From Flavobacteriales bacterium (GTDB taxonomy: Bacteria > Bacteroidota > Bacteroidia > Flavobacteriales_D > Sanyastnellaceae): 45,886 nucleotides of DNA. Positions 18,281 to 27,019 of this stretch are shown piece after piece. The stretch spans positions 1-45,886 of the forward strand of contig CANHWU010000003.1 of the NCBI GenBank assembly GCA_947464415.1. Direction: 5' to 3'. Position 1 is the stretch's first letter, and each line of letters begins with the position of its first letter. The notes under the pieces are model-generated. The model saw only the letters and a list, made by a program, of their open reading frames with translations, was not told where the DNA came from and did no database searches. The translations under genes were made by a program, and so were the position numbers.

Positions 18281-19097
18281 TGATGAGGAGAATTTTCTCT
18301 TTCAATAGTAGCGTGTCCGCTTGTTCTAACATCAAAAAATAAGTCCCGCTCGGTAGGTTTTCTCCCGAAATGGATAGGGTACTGCCTTGAATGTGTTGAA
18401 TGCATAGAAGTTGATTTCCCAGCAGATCGTAAAGGGTCAAGGTGGCGTTCTCCATGGGAGATGAGGCTTGCAGTTGGGTGGATGCAGTAAATGGATGGGG
18501 ACAAAGAGTGAATGAGATAGGCGTGATTTCCTCTTGATGCGACGGCAATTGTCCTGTTAGGATGCAATTGTTGGGGCTGCTTTCATAAGCGTAATCTAGC
18601 ACGGTAAAGGAAGTAGATCCCGTCACTACACTCAGGCGTACCCATCCGAAGTAAAATGGGTCATTGCTATTCAGTCGCAAAGCAAGATAGCGTGGATCGG
18701 CGTTTACCCAATTCCCGATTGTATCGCTCCAGGCCATGATGCCGGGAGTATCCGCGCCATACCAATTGAGGAGGGAGTCGCAGACATAGGAGTTGTCAAT
18801 CAATGCGTGTGCGAGGTAATCATTTTCCACTACCTCACCCGCGTAGGCATGCTGGTCTTGTGGATAGCACATGATTTTATCCAAGGCGTCAAATTGAATG
18901 ATAAAATCCACGGCGCCGTCGTTATTTAGATCCAAGGGAAAAGAGGCATTGGGAGTGGCGTCGGGTATATCGGTGTAGAGAATTTGGGCGAGTGAAAGGT
19001 TGCTGAAGGTGAAGCAAAGTAAAATCAATGGCAGGTATTTCACCCCTCCAGAAGAAATCATTTTGAAACTATTTTCAAGGGAGAATAAATGGAGCAT
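18276..19097 (-). CDS. Secreted protein with T9SS type A sorting domain
   Basis: 273 aa from ATG 19097, which overlaps the stop of the upstream gene (TGATG). An internal ATG at residue 13 would give a more typical signal peptide (MISSGGVKYLPLILLCFTF...SLAQ), so the start is open. The mature part contains ATPNASFPLDLNNDGAVDFIIQFD, a VCBS/FG-GAP-like calcium-loop motif, and a globular region. A C-terminal sorting domain (FTLCPHPFTASTQLQ, LTLYDLLGNQLL, LPSGTYFLMLEQ) marks it as T9SS cargo. Enzymatic function not recognised. It is co-directional and overlapping with the LamG gene, so probably one operon. Confidence 0.78.
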   Translation of the reverse strand: MLHLFSLENSFKMISSGGVKYLPLILLCFTFSNLSLAQILYTDIPDATPNASFPLDLNNDGAVDFIIQFDALDKIMCYPQDQHAYAGEVVENDYLAHALIDNSYVCDSLLNWYGADTPGIMAWSDTIGNWVNADPRYLALRLNSNDPFYFGWVRLSVVTGSTSFTVLDYAYESSPNNCILTGQLPSHQEEITPISFTLCPHPFTASTQLQASSPMENATLTLYDLLGNQLLCIQHIQGSTLSISGENLPSGTYFLMLEQADTLLLKEKILLIK

Positions 19098-20284
19098 CAG
19101 TACACGATCTTCAAATCGCCCGTTGCAGTCCGATACATCTGTCCTGCCTGCAATCCACCGGCTAGCGCTGCGGCGTTGTCGGAGTAAACAGGGAGTGCAT
19201 TATTTTGAATGGCAGCTGATGTTTGTGAGCGCAGGGAATAGGGAACCGAGAGCATTTGTTGGGTGCCGAGCGCGATGAATCCACCACCCGCATCCATTTC
19301 TACTTTGAGGTATTTGTTACCACTCGCCCAGTTGATATTGGCAAAGGTGCCTGAAAGAGGAGTGCCCGTTCCAAAGGCAGTAGTGAACAATCCCAGATCA
19401 TTGGTTGTCAAAGAATGCAACTCAGCATATTCAGCTGTTCCGGTGAGGGAATCTGAAAGCAAAGTGAATTTCACTTGCAGGGCAGTGTTGGTCAATGGTT
19501 GTCCTTGTGGGTTGCGGGCAACGGCTTGGTAAGAGATACCTTGGGGGACATTGGCGGATGTGGAGTTATTGTTTCCACCTCCGCTGTTGGTGGGAGTGGC
19601 GGTGTAGAGGGCGGTGATTTCTTCTGGGGTGAGGGCGCGGTTCCAAATTCCAATATCATCTAGACTTCCAACGACTGAATTATTAAGGTCGTTAGGACTT
19701 AATCCACCAAAACGGAAATAGCCTATAAAATTTTCACCCACTGTCTGACTAGGATTCGATATGATTAGCTCTCCGTTAACATAAATCTTAGACCCACTTT
19801 CATCCATTGTGATTACAACATGATTCCATTGACTATTAATAATATTTACAGAGGCTGTAGTTGAAACCTGAGTGCCGGGAAAAGTGTAAAACCGGAATTG
19901 ATTAGTTCCATCAATAATAATAGTACGATCCCAATTGAACCCGTGAGAGCACTGTCCATTATTAAATCCCATTAGAAAACCAATGTTGGATGAGTTCATC
20001 CAAACTGAGTAGGTTAGAACATTTGGAGTATTGAAAGTATTTGAAGTACATATAAGATTACTCCCCGAATTAAACTGATAGGCATTTAATGGAATTCCAA
20101 ATCTATCACTTGTCAATGTCGCCCCATTCACTGTTCCATTATTCCCATTCCCACTCTCATCATTCGCATTGCCATTGAATGGCCACCAACCAACAAGACC
20201 GTCGGTGGGGAGGTAAGAGGGGAGTTGTGCTAAAACACAAAATGGTGCCATACAGACAAGGAGGGACAAAAGTGTTTTTTTCAT
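19097..20284 (-). CDS. Secreted LamG-like (concanavalin-fold) domain protein
   Basis: 395 aa from ATG 20284. The frame is open to 20320, but a TATATTTG -7 box at 20299-20306 lies downstream of that upstream ATG, which supports 20284. Signal peptide MKKTLLSLLVCMAPFCVLAQ. LamG/laminin-G-like domain at about 30-215: DGLVGWWPFNGNANDESGNGNNG, TYSVWMN, QWNHVVITMDESGSKIYVNGE, LDDIGIWNRALTPEEITALY. A second Bacteroidota-specific module follows, beginning PQGISYQAVARNPQGQPL. There is no typical T9SS tail, so anchoring is unclear. It precedes the sorting-domain protein at 18276 with a 1-bp overlap. Confidence 0.82.
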   Translation of the reverse strand: MKKTLLSLLVCMAPFCVLAQLPSYLPTDGLVGWWPFNGNANDESGNGNNGTVNGATLTSDRFGIPLNAYQFNSGSNLICTSNTFNTPNVLTYSVWMNSSNIGFLMGFNNGQCSHGFNWDRTIIIDGTNQFRFYTFPGTQVSTTASVNIINSQWNHVVITMDESGSKIYVNGELIISNPSQTVGENFIGYFRFGGLSPNDLNNSVVGSLDDIGIWNRALTPEEITALYTATPTNSGGGNNNSTSANVPQGISYQAVARNPQGQPLTNTALQVKFTLLSDSLTGTAEYAELHSLTTNDLGLFTTAFGTGTPLSGTFANINWASGNKYLKVEMDAGGGFIALGTQQMLSVPYSLRSQTSAAIQNNALPVYSDNAAALAGGLQAGQMYRTATGDLKIVY

Positions 20285-20298
20285 GGTTTGGTTTTCTA

Positions 20299-20306
20299 CA
20301 AATATA
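20299..20306 (-). promoter_or_regulatory. -7 promoter box for the LamG-protein operon
   Basis: TATATTTG read on the minus strand, 14 bp upstream of ATG 20284. No TTTG -33 box is seen at the usual 19-21 nt spacing. It sets the likely translation start. Confidence 0.55.
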
Positions 20307-20379
20307 GTAGTTTGTCTCATTGTATTTTGTCTTCAAACTCATGATTAAATGCGTTCCTTCTGCTTGGGGCGGTGTGTAG

Positions 20380-20787
20380 TTATTGAATCGGGAATTTCGT
20401 CATATCCATAAAGAAAATTTCCCAGGTATGCCCATCTGGATCTTCGATGGTTCATTGTCGCATAAAGCCATAGTCGCGGGGCTCATTAGGTTCATGTCCG
20501 CCCGCCTTCAGACCAAGGGCCATGATTTCATTCACCTTTTCTGGGCTAGGCACAGACAGTGAGTACAGTCCCGCAATTGCTTGCTGGGTATTGGCCAAAG
20601 GCTTTTGCGTAAAGGTGTAGAATTTTTCATGGGTCATGATCATGACAAAAATGTGCTCGCTCCAAACCATGCACTTGGCCGTATCGTCTGAAAATTGAGG
20701 GTTGGTGGAAAATCCTAAGGCGCTGTAAAATGCCAAAGAAGCAGAGAGATCTTTCACCGCTAAGTTGATGAAAATTTGTCGGTTCAT
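20380..20787 (-). pseudogene. VOC/glyoxalase-family protein interrupted by in-frame TGA
   Basis: The frame from ATG 20787 encodes a VOC protein (MNRQIFINLAVKDLSASLAF, KCMVWSEHIFVMIMTHEKF, EPRDYGFMRQ) and meets TGA at 20452-20454. Past that stop the SAME frame continues TIEDPDGHTWEIFFMDMTKF to a TAA at 20380. This is the conserved C-terminal VOC strand, including the metal-ligand Glu of the WE motif. So one codon (by comparison with family members perhaps CGA, Arg) has become TGA, removing the end of the fold. Without it the 111-residue product probably cannot form the active site. Neighbour 20799-21260 is an intact VOC gene on the same strand, 11 bp away. Confidence 0.75.
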
Positions 20788-20798
20788 TTTGATGATGT

Positions 20799-21260
20799 TT
20801 AGAAGTCGGCAATGATGATTTTTTTCATCCCCATCATTTTTTTGAATGCGCCTGGTTTCTTATTCAGCTCCTCCCAATGCGCAGGGCAAATTTGCCAGCT
20901 CAAGCCAAATTTATCCTTGAGCCAACCACAGACACTTTCTTGTCCGCCATTGGCTGTGAGCGATTCCCAGTAATAGTCAATCTCTGTTTGGTCTTGACAG
21001 GGAATCATCAATGAGATGGCCTCTGAGAAAGTAAAGTGCGGCCCTGCATTGATACCGATGAAACGCATGCCCAATATTTCGAATTCGATGGTGAGTACTT
21101 TTCCGGCTAAATCTTGCTGAAAATCGGCCAATCCATCGTTTTGGCTTTTGGGATAATAAGTAGTGCGTATGATTTTTCCATCTTTAAAAATGGACAGGTA
21201 AAAATCTACGGCCTCTTGTGCGTTGTGATCAAACCAAAGGTTCGGGATGATTTTGTTCAT
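20799..21260 (-). CDS. PhnB-like VOC family protein
   Basis: 153 aa. MNKIIPNLWFDHNAQEAVDFY is the standard start of the PhnB/3-demethylubiquinone-like VOC group. It continues IIRTTYYPKSQ, VLTIEFEILGMRFIGINAGPHF and GWLKDKFGLSWQICPAHWEEL, the conserved core of the fold. Usual length. Function in the cell unknown; homologues are metal-dependent or resistance-like enzymes. The 5' end of this gene is duplicated at 25250-25292. Confidence 0.88.
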   Translation of the reverse strand: MNKIIPNLWFDHNAQEAVDFYLSIFKDGKIIRTTYYPKSQNDGLADFQQDLAGKVLTIEFEILGMRFIGINAGPHFTFSEAISLMIPCQDQTEIDYYWESLTANGGQESVCGWLKDKFGLSWQICPAHWEELNKKPGAFKKMMGMKKIIIADF

Positions 21261-21371
21261 TTCATTTTTTAGTTTCCCAAGGTAAATGAAATAGAGTAAA
21301 CGGTATTATTTGTTTTTGTTAAAGAAAGCACTCATTTAAAGTGCATACAGGGATTCCATCACACACGCTAT

Positions 21372-22403
21372 CTATTGTTTAATGACCGTTCCTTTATGGA
21401 GGATTTGATTGTCTTGATCAGTGAGGACATAAACATAACATCCGGACGTTAGTGAATGGATATCTACAAAATCAGAATGCAGGGGTGTTACCCTCAAGGC
21501 TGTTTTCATGGAGGTGTCAAATATTTCGATATTGATTTTCCCGGCATTATAAAAATTTCGAGGGATATGAAATCCATATTTCGTAGGATTGGGGAAAATG
21601 GCGGGTTCATTGCCCGTCGTTAATATGGCTATGGAGTTGGTATTACAAATAATCTCCGCTAAATAGGTGGATCCGAAGTTGGTGCCATTGTACGAGTAAC
21701 TGCTATAGTCAGTTACCATGGTTCCATTTTTTTCATTGAAGTGATACAGGCCCAAGGTATTATTGTCAAGATCAAATTCTGGACAAGGCGGTGTGAAGTC
21801 TGCGTCATATCTCGCGATATCAGAAAATCTTAATTCGTCTATCCAGCCGTTATAAAATCTATTGTAGGAATCACCCCAGCATCCGATGGTGGTGATATGG
21901 GTACTTGGTGCAATCGCGGTGACGAAGAGGGGGCTTAGGCTACTTTGCTTGATTCCATTGATAAATAAAAGCAAGCCCTGAGAGGGATGAATAACGGCGG
22001 CGACGTGATACCATTGATTGCTTTCCCAAAAGTCGTTATCTGAATAAACGGAATAACTCTGGTTGGCGTTATATGTGCAGGTAAAACGCAATCGGCCTCC
22101 AAATCCACTCCAAGTGTAAGGCGAAAAGCAAATATTGAACTCATCGATATTACTGGTGGTGGCATCGCGTGCGATCAAGGTTTTGGCTTCTGCTAAATCG
22201 GGGGTAATGTCCACCAGCGGTCGAAGCCAAAACTCGATGGTGCGTGTTCCATTGGCAACAGCACTTCCCAAATCGACATAGTTGTTGACTCCATCAAATT
22301 GCATCACGTTTCCATTTTGCGCATAGCTCAAGAGGTTGGTCGAAAGGATGAGCACAGCGGTGGTTAATGCGATCAATGAATTTTTCCTGATCAGGGTATT
22401 CAT
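21372..22403 (-). CDS. Secreted LamG-domain protein with T9SS sorting tail
   Basis: 343 aa from ATG 22403 (an in-frame ATG at 22418 adds five residues). Signal peptide MNTLIRKNSLIALTTAVLIL...LLSYAQ. LamG/concanavalin fold: VMQFDGVNNYVDLGSAVANG, TIEFWLRPL, QWYHVAAVIHPSQGLLLFINGIKQ, GWIDELRFSDIARYDADF. C-terminal T9SS tail: AIFPNPTKYGFHI, INIEIFDTSMK, LTSGCYVYVLTDQDNQILHKGTVIKQ. It is probably a surface adhesin or carbohydrate-contacting protein. Monocistronic. Confidence 0.86.
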   Translation of the reverse strand: MNTLIRKNSLIALTTAVLILSTNLLSYAQNGNVMQFDGVNNYVDLGSAVANGTRTIEFWLRPLVDITPDLAEAKTLIARDATTSNIDEFNICFSPYTWSGFGGRLRFTCTYNANQSYSVYSDNDFWESNQWYHVAAVIHPSQGLLLFINGIKQSSLSPLFVTAIAPSTHITTIGCWGDSYNRFYNGWIDELRFSDIARYDADFTPPCPEFDLDNNTLGLYHFNEKNGTMVTDYSSYSYNGTNFGSTYLAEIICNTNSIAILTTGNEPAIFPNPTKYGFHIPRNFYNAGKINIEIFDTSMKTALRVTPLHSDFVDIHSLTSGCYVYVLTDQDNQILHKGTVIKQ

Positions 22404-22643
22404 GCGATGAGTTCTCATGGTTAAAATTTGATTTTAATTTTTTCTTTTATTAAGTTGCCGCAGGTAAAACTAAATTTTGTCTCCAAAGTTGTCAATACGC
22501 TTTTTGACGTATTTTCTGTTGGCGATTTTGAGTGGAGCAGAAAAGATTAATTTTGAAAAAATGAAGTTAGCCACAGTCATAGTTTTCTATTTGAATCAAC
22601 GAATCAACGAATGCGATGGCGGCTGGAAAATAGGGGAGGCTGA

Positions 22644-23294
22644 ATGTTGATTTACTTGGCCTACATATCTATATTCTTCAGGATCTTTCCTACCATCTTG
22701 CAATGGAAGGCATCTACAAGAAATCATCTGGGCACGCGATATTTTTTTCTATTGTGTCTTATCTCCTTGGTTGCTGATCTTTTGGGAATCCTATTTCATT
22801 TTACCAAAACAAATACAGATTTCGTTTTTAATGCCTACCAAATAGGCGAGCTGGTGTGGGTGTCATTATTGGTGATTGAAATAGGGAAATTCAAGAGCAC
22901 AGGTAGAGCGGTGATTCTGTTTTTCTGCTCGATACAAATCCTGATATTTCTTACTCTTGCTTCCCTTGACAAGGAGGTGGTATTACAAGATTTTATGGGA
23001 GGTATTTCTAAACTGTATGTTTTAATCGTTCTCTTCATTTCCGCGTTGAATTTCATCAGAAACGTCGGATCTGAACACCACATCAATGTGACTCCCTTAA
23101 TCGGTCTTTTGGGTATTTTTATTTTTGAGTCGTTGAGCATCATTCCCAATATTTCAATGCATTTGCAACGCTTATTTCACAACCCCCAAAAGATCACCAC
23201 TATCTATCTCGTCTTTTTAATATCGGGAAATGTCATCCGGGATGTGCTCCTCAGTTATCATGCGATACGTTGTATTAAAAATTCACCAAGATGA
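22644..23294 (+). CDS. Seven-helix membrane protein, operon partner of a histidine kinase
   Basis: 216 aa, almost entirely hydrophobic with about seven predicted helices and short loops, ending in a positively charged tail (RCIKNSPR). I do not recognise a named family. It overlaps the histidine kinase by 4 bp (ATGA at 23291). The kinase itself has only one membrane helix and no sensor domain, so this protein may be the sensing module, in the way 7TM proteins pair with kinases elsewhere; that is inference. Confidence 0.7.
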   Translation: MLIYLAYISIFFRIFPTILQWKASTRNHLGTRYFFLLCLISLVADLLGILFHFTKTNTDFVFNAYQIGELVWVSLLVIEIGKFKSTGRAVILFFCSIQILIFLTLASLDKEVVLQDFMGGISKLYVLIVLFISALNFIRNVGSEHHINVTPLIGLLGIFIFESLSIIPNISMHLQRLFHNPQKITTIYLVFLISGNVIRDVLLSYHAIRCIKNSPR

Positions 23295-24064
23295 ATATAG
23301 ATGAAGTGCTGATATCTTCTGGGATCATCATATTTTTGATGATGTGTTGCATCGTGGCGGTATTCATTTTATACACTAAAAAAGCCTTTCAGCAGATTGC
23401 ACAGAAAAGAGAATTTGATATCAAAATACAAGCCGCCATCATCGCCGCCCAAGAGTCAGAACGAGAAGAATTAGCCAATAATCTGCATGACGATTTTGGT
23501 CCTCTGCTAGGGATTTTAAGTCGCCAGTTGAAGCGAGAGGTGAACCCAGGAGCTTCCATCACTTTCACTGCAGAGGATCGCAAAGCGATTCATGATAAGT
23601 TGGATGGTTTGATGGCGGATACAAGGAGATATTCTTCCGAGCTGTATCCAACACAGATGAAGCATCTGGGTCTCATAGCAGCATTGCAGCAGAATTTACT
23701 AGACATGAGCGGTCAGATGGAAACCCACTTTTTTAATAAGATGGAACATCAACCGAGCTTTAATGAAGCACAAGAAATTACGCTGTATCGTGTTTTGAAT
23801 GAAGTGCTGAACAATATCCTCAGACACTCGCAAGCAACAGAGTTGGAATGCGAGCTGATGACAGTGGATGGGTACTTTCAAATTCAGTTGATTCACAATG
23901 GAATTCCCTTTACACAAGAGATGTTTTTACAACACGCAGAATCAAAAACAGGGAAGGGATGCTCTTCCATCTTGAACCGAACCTTGCAGTTGAATGGCAC
24001 CATTGAATTCTACAGGATGATAGAGATCCATTCTTGCGTGCGAATAGCAATACAGATGCCATGA
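23291..24064 (+). CDS. Sensor histidine kinase (HisKA_3 / NarX-LiaS type)
   Basis: 257 aa. One N-terminal membrane helix (about 8-28), then the HisKA_3 box ESEREELANNLHDDFGPLL with the phospho-acceptor His66. The HATPase N-box is LNEVLNNILRHSQ (about 169-181). The usual DxGxG nucleotide box reads HNGIPF, with Asp replaced by His and the second Gly missing; a G2-like GKGCSSILNR follows. ATP binding may therefore be unusual. It overlaps its response regulator by 4 bp (ATGA at 24061). The signal is unknown. Confidence 0.87.
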   Translation: MNIDEVLISSGIIIFLMMCCIVAVFILYTKKAFQQIAQKREFDIKIQAAIIAAQESEREELANNLHDDFGPLLGILSRQLKREVNPGASITFTAEDRKAIHDKLDGLMADTRRYSSELYPTQMKHLGLIAALQQNLLDMSGQMETHFFNKMEHQPSFNEAQEITLYRVLNEVLNNILRHSQATELECELMTVDGYFQIQLIHNGIPFTQEMFLQHAESKTGKGCSSILNRTLQLNGTIEFYRMIEIHSCVRIAIQMP

Positions 24065-24705
24065 AGAAAGCGATTCGAGTAGTTGTAGTGGACGATCATA
24101 CCATCATGCGCGAAGGCTTGAAGAAAATTCTAAATGAAGATGAGCAAGCTCGTTTTGAAGTGGTAGCAACGTTGGGCCACGGTCAAGCCTTTTTGGATTT
24201 TATGAAAAGCAACACATGTGACGTGGTGCTGATGGACATTCAGATGCCCCATAAAACAGGAGATAGCACGCTAGCCATTTGTCATACATTATACCCACAA
24301 GTGTCGATGGTGATACTCAGTATGATCACCAATGAGTTCATGATAGAACGAGCCATGAAGAATGGAGCCTTGGGTTATTTGGCCAAAGAGGCAGATTCCG
24401 ATGAGATCAAGCGTGCGTTGGTGACCGCTCATGATAAGAAGATATTTTTGAATCAGCTAGTAACGCAGGAAAGAATCAATGAATACACAGTAGGTAAGCG
24501 ATCCACTAAATTATTATCCAATCAAGAGCTCATCATCATTCGATATCTCGCGCAAGGATGGAGCCACGAGGAGATAGGGAAGCAGCTCAACATCGCGCCA
24601 AGCACCGTCAAAAAGCACAAGGAGCATATCATGAAAAAAACCAACTGCACCCGTTCCACGCAGCTTTTTCATTACGCCATGGAGATGGGGATCATAGGGA
24701 AGTGA
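24061..24705 (+). CDS. NarL/FixJ-type response regulator
   Basis: 214 aa from ATG 24061, overlapping the kinase stop. Receiver domain: DD at 11-12, phospho-acceptor Asp59 in VVLMDIQMPHK, conserved Lys109 in GYLAKEAD. C-terminal LuxR-type HTH: LSNQELIIIRYLAQGWSHEE, then IGKQLNIAPSTVKKHKEHI. It is a DNA-binding transcription regulator, the third gene of the membrane protein-kinase-regulator operon. Its targets are unknown. Confidence 0.94.
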   Translation: MKKAIRVVVVDDHTIMREGLKKILNEDEQARFEVVATLGHGQAFLDFMKSNTCDVVLMDIQMPHKTGDSTLAICHTLYPQVSMVILSMITNEFMIERAMKNGALGYLAKEADSDEIKRALVTAHDKKIFLNQLVTQERINEYTVGKRSTKLLSNQELIIIRYLAQGWSHEEIGKQLNIAPSTVKKHKEHIMKKTNCTRSTQLFHYAMEMGIIGK

Positions 24706-24813
24706 GGAGGCAATTGAGGCGATTGAATTGTAATGAAACTGATTTTCTGAATAAACAATTTAAAGTAAAGTTTTATTGAATTTACGATGATCTAAGGAAA
24801 CGGGTCGTTCAGT

Positions 24814-25165
24814 TTATTCAAAGTTAGAATAGTACTTCTTTTCTTTTTTTTCGATAGAATTTTTTGTCTGGGCCTCCAATACAATGGTCGTGGATTTAAG
24901 GTGAGTGCAGCCATTCGTGTATTTACAGTGACCTCGATTTGTGTGTTTAGATTGGGATGAAATGACAGTCCATGTGCAACTTGTTTCATCCAGTTGCACC
25001 GATGATTGTGGGAACGAGCCATTGTTCCAATAGGCAAGATGTCTTTTGCCGATTTTAACAACGCGTGCGGAGTCAAGCTGGTTGTTGCATGGGTTTTTTT
25101 TGACAGAATAGGTTAAAGCAATTCAATAATAATAAAGTGGCCAAATAATACATTTTCAATTTCAT
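24814..25165 (-). pseudogene. Small secreted Cys-containing protein broken by a frameshift in an A8 tract
   Basis: ATG at 25165 starts a lipoprotein- or secretion-like signal MKLKMYYLATLLLLNCFNLF followed by CQKK, but that frame stops after PMQQPA. At the run of eight A (minus strand; T8 at 25094-25101) the other frame continues KNPCNNQLDSARVVKIGKRH, LAYWNNGSFPQSSVQLDETS, CTWTVISSQSK, HTNRGHCKYTNGCTHLKST, to TAA at 24814. With seven A the two join into one protein of about 116 residues with five to seven Cys. I do not recognise the family. It is a decayed gene, a sequencing error in a homopolymer, or a slippage-controlled gene. It fills most of the 24706-25513 gap. Confidence 0.55.
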
Positions 25166-25249
25166 TGTTCTAAAATATTTTTGAAATAAGAGCAATCTAC
25201 TTTGCATTTTGGTTGTAGTATAACTCATTTCATTCTGATTTGATGTCTA

Positions 25250-25292
25250 CGTTGTGATCAAACCAAAGGTTAGGGATGATTTTGTTCATTTC
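25250..25292 (-). pseudogene. Duplicated 5' fragment of the PhnB-like VOC gene
   Basis: These 43 bases match 21221-21263 at 42 of 43 positions. They carry the start codon (complement of 25287-25289) and the first 13 codons (MNKIIPNLWFDHN) of the VOC gene at 20799-21260; the one difference is synonymous. After codon 13 the similarity stops abruptly. A short gene remnant or recombination scar. Confidence 0.75.
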
Positions 25293-25513
25293 GATTTTTA
25301 AGATGAAATGGTTCAGTTTCTGTAGTTGGGTTGTGTTAAAGACAGTAGGCTTCGGCTGTCCAAAAACGGATATATTGAAAAAAGTAGTTACTTTTGTTCA
25401 TGTAATTTTGTTCCTCAAAAAAGAATACGCATAAATCGGAAAATCTATTATTGAAATCCTTCCTTAAAAAAATATCGGATATCAGTGACAATGAAATATT
25501 TTTGAATTTGATT

Positions 25514-26833
25514 ATGAAAAAAATCCTCTTTTTTCCGTTGATGACATTTGGTCTAATGACTTTAGTCGTTTTAAATTCATTATCAATTCACAATTTTTTC
25601 GTGTTATCCTCGGACCTGATAAACGGGAATGGAAGGGCTACCGATATTTTTATTGGTTTGCGATGCGGGACAAATAGATTGGGAGAAACTGAAAGTGTAA
25701 AAGTTTTTAATGGAGAGAATCGGTTGGCGGCTGATTTTGCACAGGTATACTTCCCATCTAATCAAAAAGTTCATGATTACTACTCAAAAGAATCAGGAGA
25801 TCCATACAAAAGACCATCAAGGTACGCTCCAGTTGTGCATATGATTTGCGAATTAACACTTTGCAAGTTGCCCTATGGTTGGGCAAGTTGGATACACATA
25901 GTTTTTCAAGTATTGATTTTTTATGTGTCTCTCTTTTTTGTTTTAAAAGTATTGCGCCTCGGAAGTTCATTCATTTTAGTAATGCTAGTTTCAAATGCAG
26001 TGATTTTTGCAACACCCGTTGGAATGTCATTTGTAGAAAGAGGTCAGTTCAGTCTTTATGTTGCTTGTGCATACATGTGGTTATTATTAGGTTTGTATAA
26101 AAAGAAGGGTATATATCTGGTAATTGCGGCCTTTTTTGCTATGGTGAAATGGACAGCTTTACCATTTGTTTTTGTTATTTTGAGTTTGTGGCTTTTAAGT
26201 GAATGGAAAAAGAATGATTACTCAGGAATAACCAAATTTATTCATCTGCCATTAATGTTTATCATCACATTTTGTCTTCTCCTAGTTCCCGGTTTTGATC
26301 ATTTGGAATCTTTTTTCGATGGATTGATGCTTCAAGAAGCTAATTTCAAAGCTACTTCGCTTAGCTTGTCTTTGATTATTCCGCGGATTATCGCGAAGTT
26401 AATGCCATTATTTTTGATAGTCGTTGGAATCACATATCTGTATAGAGGCAAATATTTTTTTGAAAATGGCGCATTACTTTGGTGTGCATTCGGCTTTTTA
26501 TTGGTTACCTATCCTACAAAAGCATTTGACTATAGCTCTCCATGTATTTTGGGATTTTTACCTTTTTTAATCAAAGAAGGCACTGAATCTCTTTCCCTCA
26601 GAAAATTTTTCGATTTCAAGAATAATGAAGTTATTAGAGGTCAATTAGGCAATTTTATTCTAGTTTCAGGTTTGATTGTTTTTTTATCGCTGTATGATTA
26701 TCTTTCTAATCAATTGCCACTTCCTGACCATCGATTCCAGGTTTGGACCTATATTTTCAGTTTTTTGATTCTCTCGATTTTGGCTTTTGTTAAATGGGAA
26801 AAGATTAAATACAAATTGTTCTTATTCTCCTGA
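25514..26833 (+). CDS. Polytopic membrane protein, GT87-like (DUF2029) glycosyltransferase
   Basis: 439 aa from ATG 25514 (the frame opens at TTG 25451 but that segment is not membrane-like and lacks support). About 10-11 membrane helices. A first large loop contains Asp/Glu/Arg residues (SSDLINGNGRATDIF, RYAPVVHMICE), as in GT-C polyprenyl-phosphate-dependent mannosyltransferases of the GT87 group, and FVERGQFSLYVACAYMWLLL resembles their G-Q motif. It would transfer a sugar from a lipid carrier on the periplasmic side. Family assignment is tentative. It is AT-richer than the genes to its left. Confidence 0.6.
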   Translation: MKKILFFPLMTFGLMTLVVLNSLSIHNFFVLSSDLINGNGRATDIFIGLRCGTNRLGETESVKVFNGENRLAADFAQVYFPSNQKVHDYYSKESGDPYKRPSRYAPVVHMICELTLCKLPYGWASWIHIVFQVLIFYVSLFFVLKVLRLGSSFILVMLVSNAVIFATPVGMSFVERGQFSLYVACAYMWLLLGLYKKKGIYLVIAAFFAMVKWTALPFVFVILSLWLLSEWKKNDYSGITKFIHLPLMFIITFCLLLVPGFDHLESFFDGLMLQEANFKATSLSLSLIIPRIIAKLMPLFLIVVGITYLYRGKYFFENGALLWCAFGFLLVTYPTKAFDYSSPCILGFLPFLIKEGTESLSLRKFFDFKNNEVIRGQLGNFILVSGLIVFLSLYDYLSNQLPLPDHRFQVWTYIFSFLILSILAFVKWEKIKYKLFLFS

Positions 26834-27019
26834 ATTTGGATTTTAGGGATGTCATAACGATAAGATCGGTTGAATCGTTCAATGAATACATTCTGCTGCA
26901 GTTTTCCTTTACAAAATTTTTAAGCCATTCAATATCGTTTATATCTATCCAATCATGGAATTTGAATGAAATAAACTTTGTTCAGTATCGGTTCTTATCT
27001 CAGAAGGCTTTTCCTTTGG

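Noticed and set aside
22561..22650. 29-codon ORF overlapping the start of the membrane protein at 22644
   Set aside because: It would be a possible leader peptide, but it contains short direct repeats (GAATCAAC) and no recognisable leader features; chance is likelier.
24792..25076. 94-codon minus-strand frame beside the A8-tract gene
   Set aside because: It is the shadow of the better, Cys-rich frame that continues the signal peptide at 25165.
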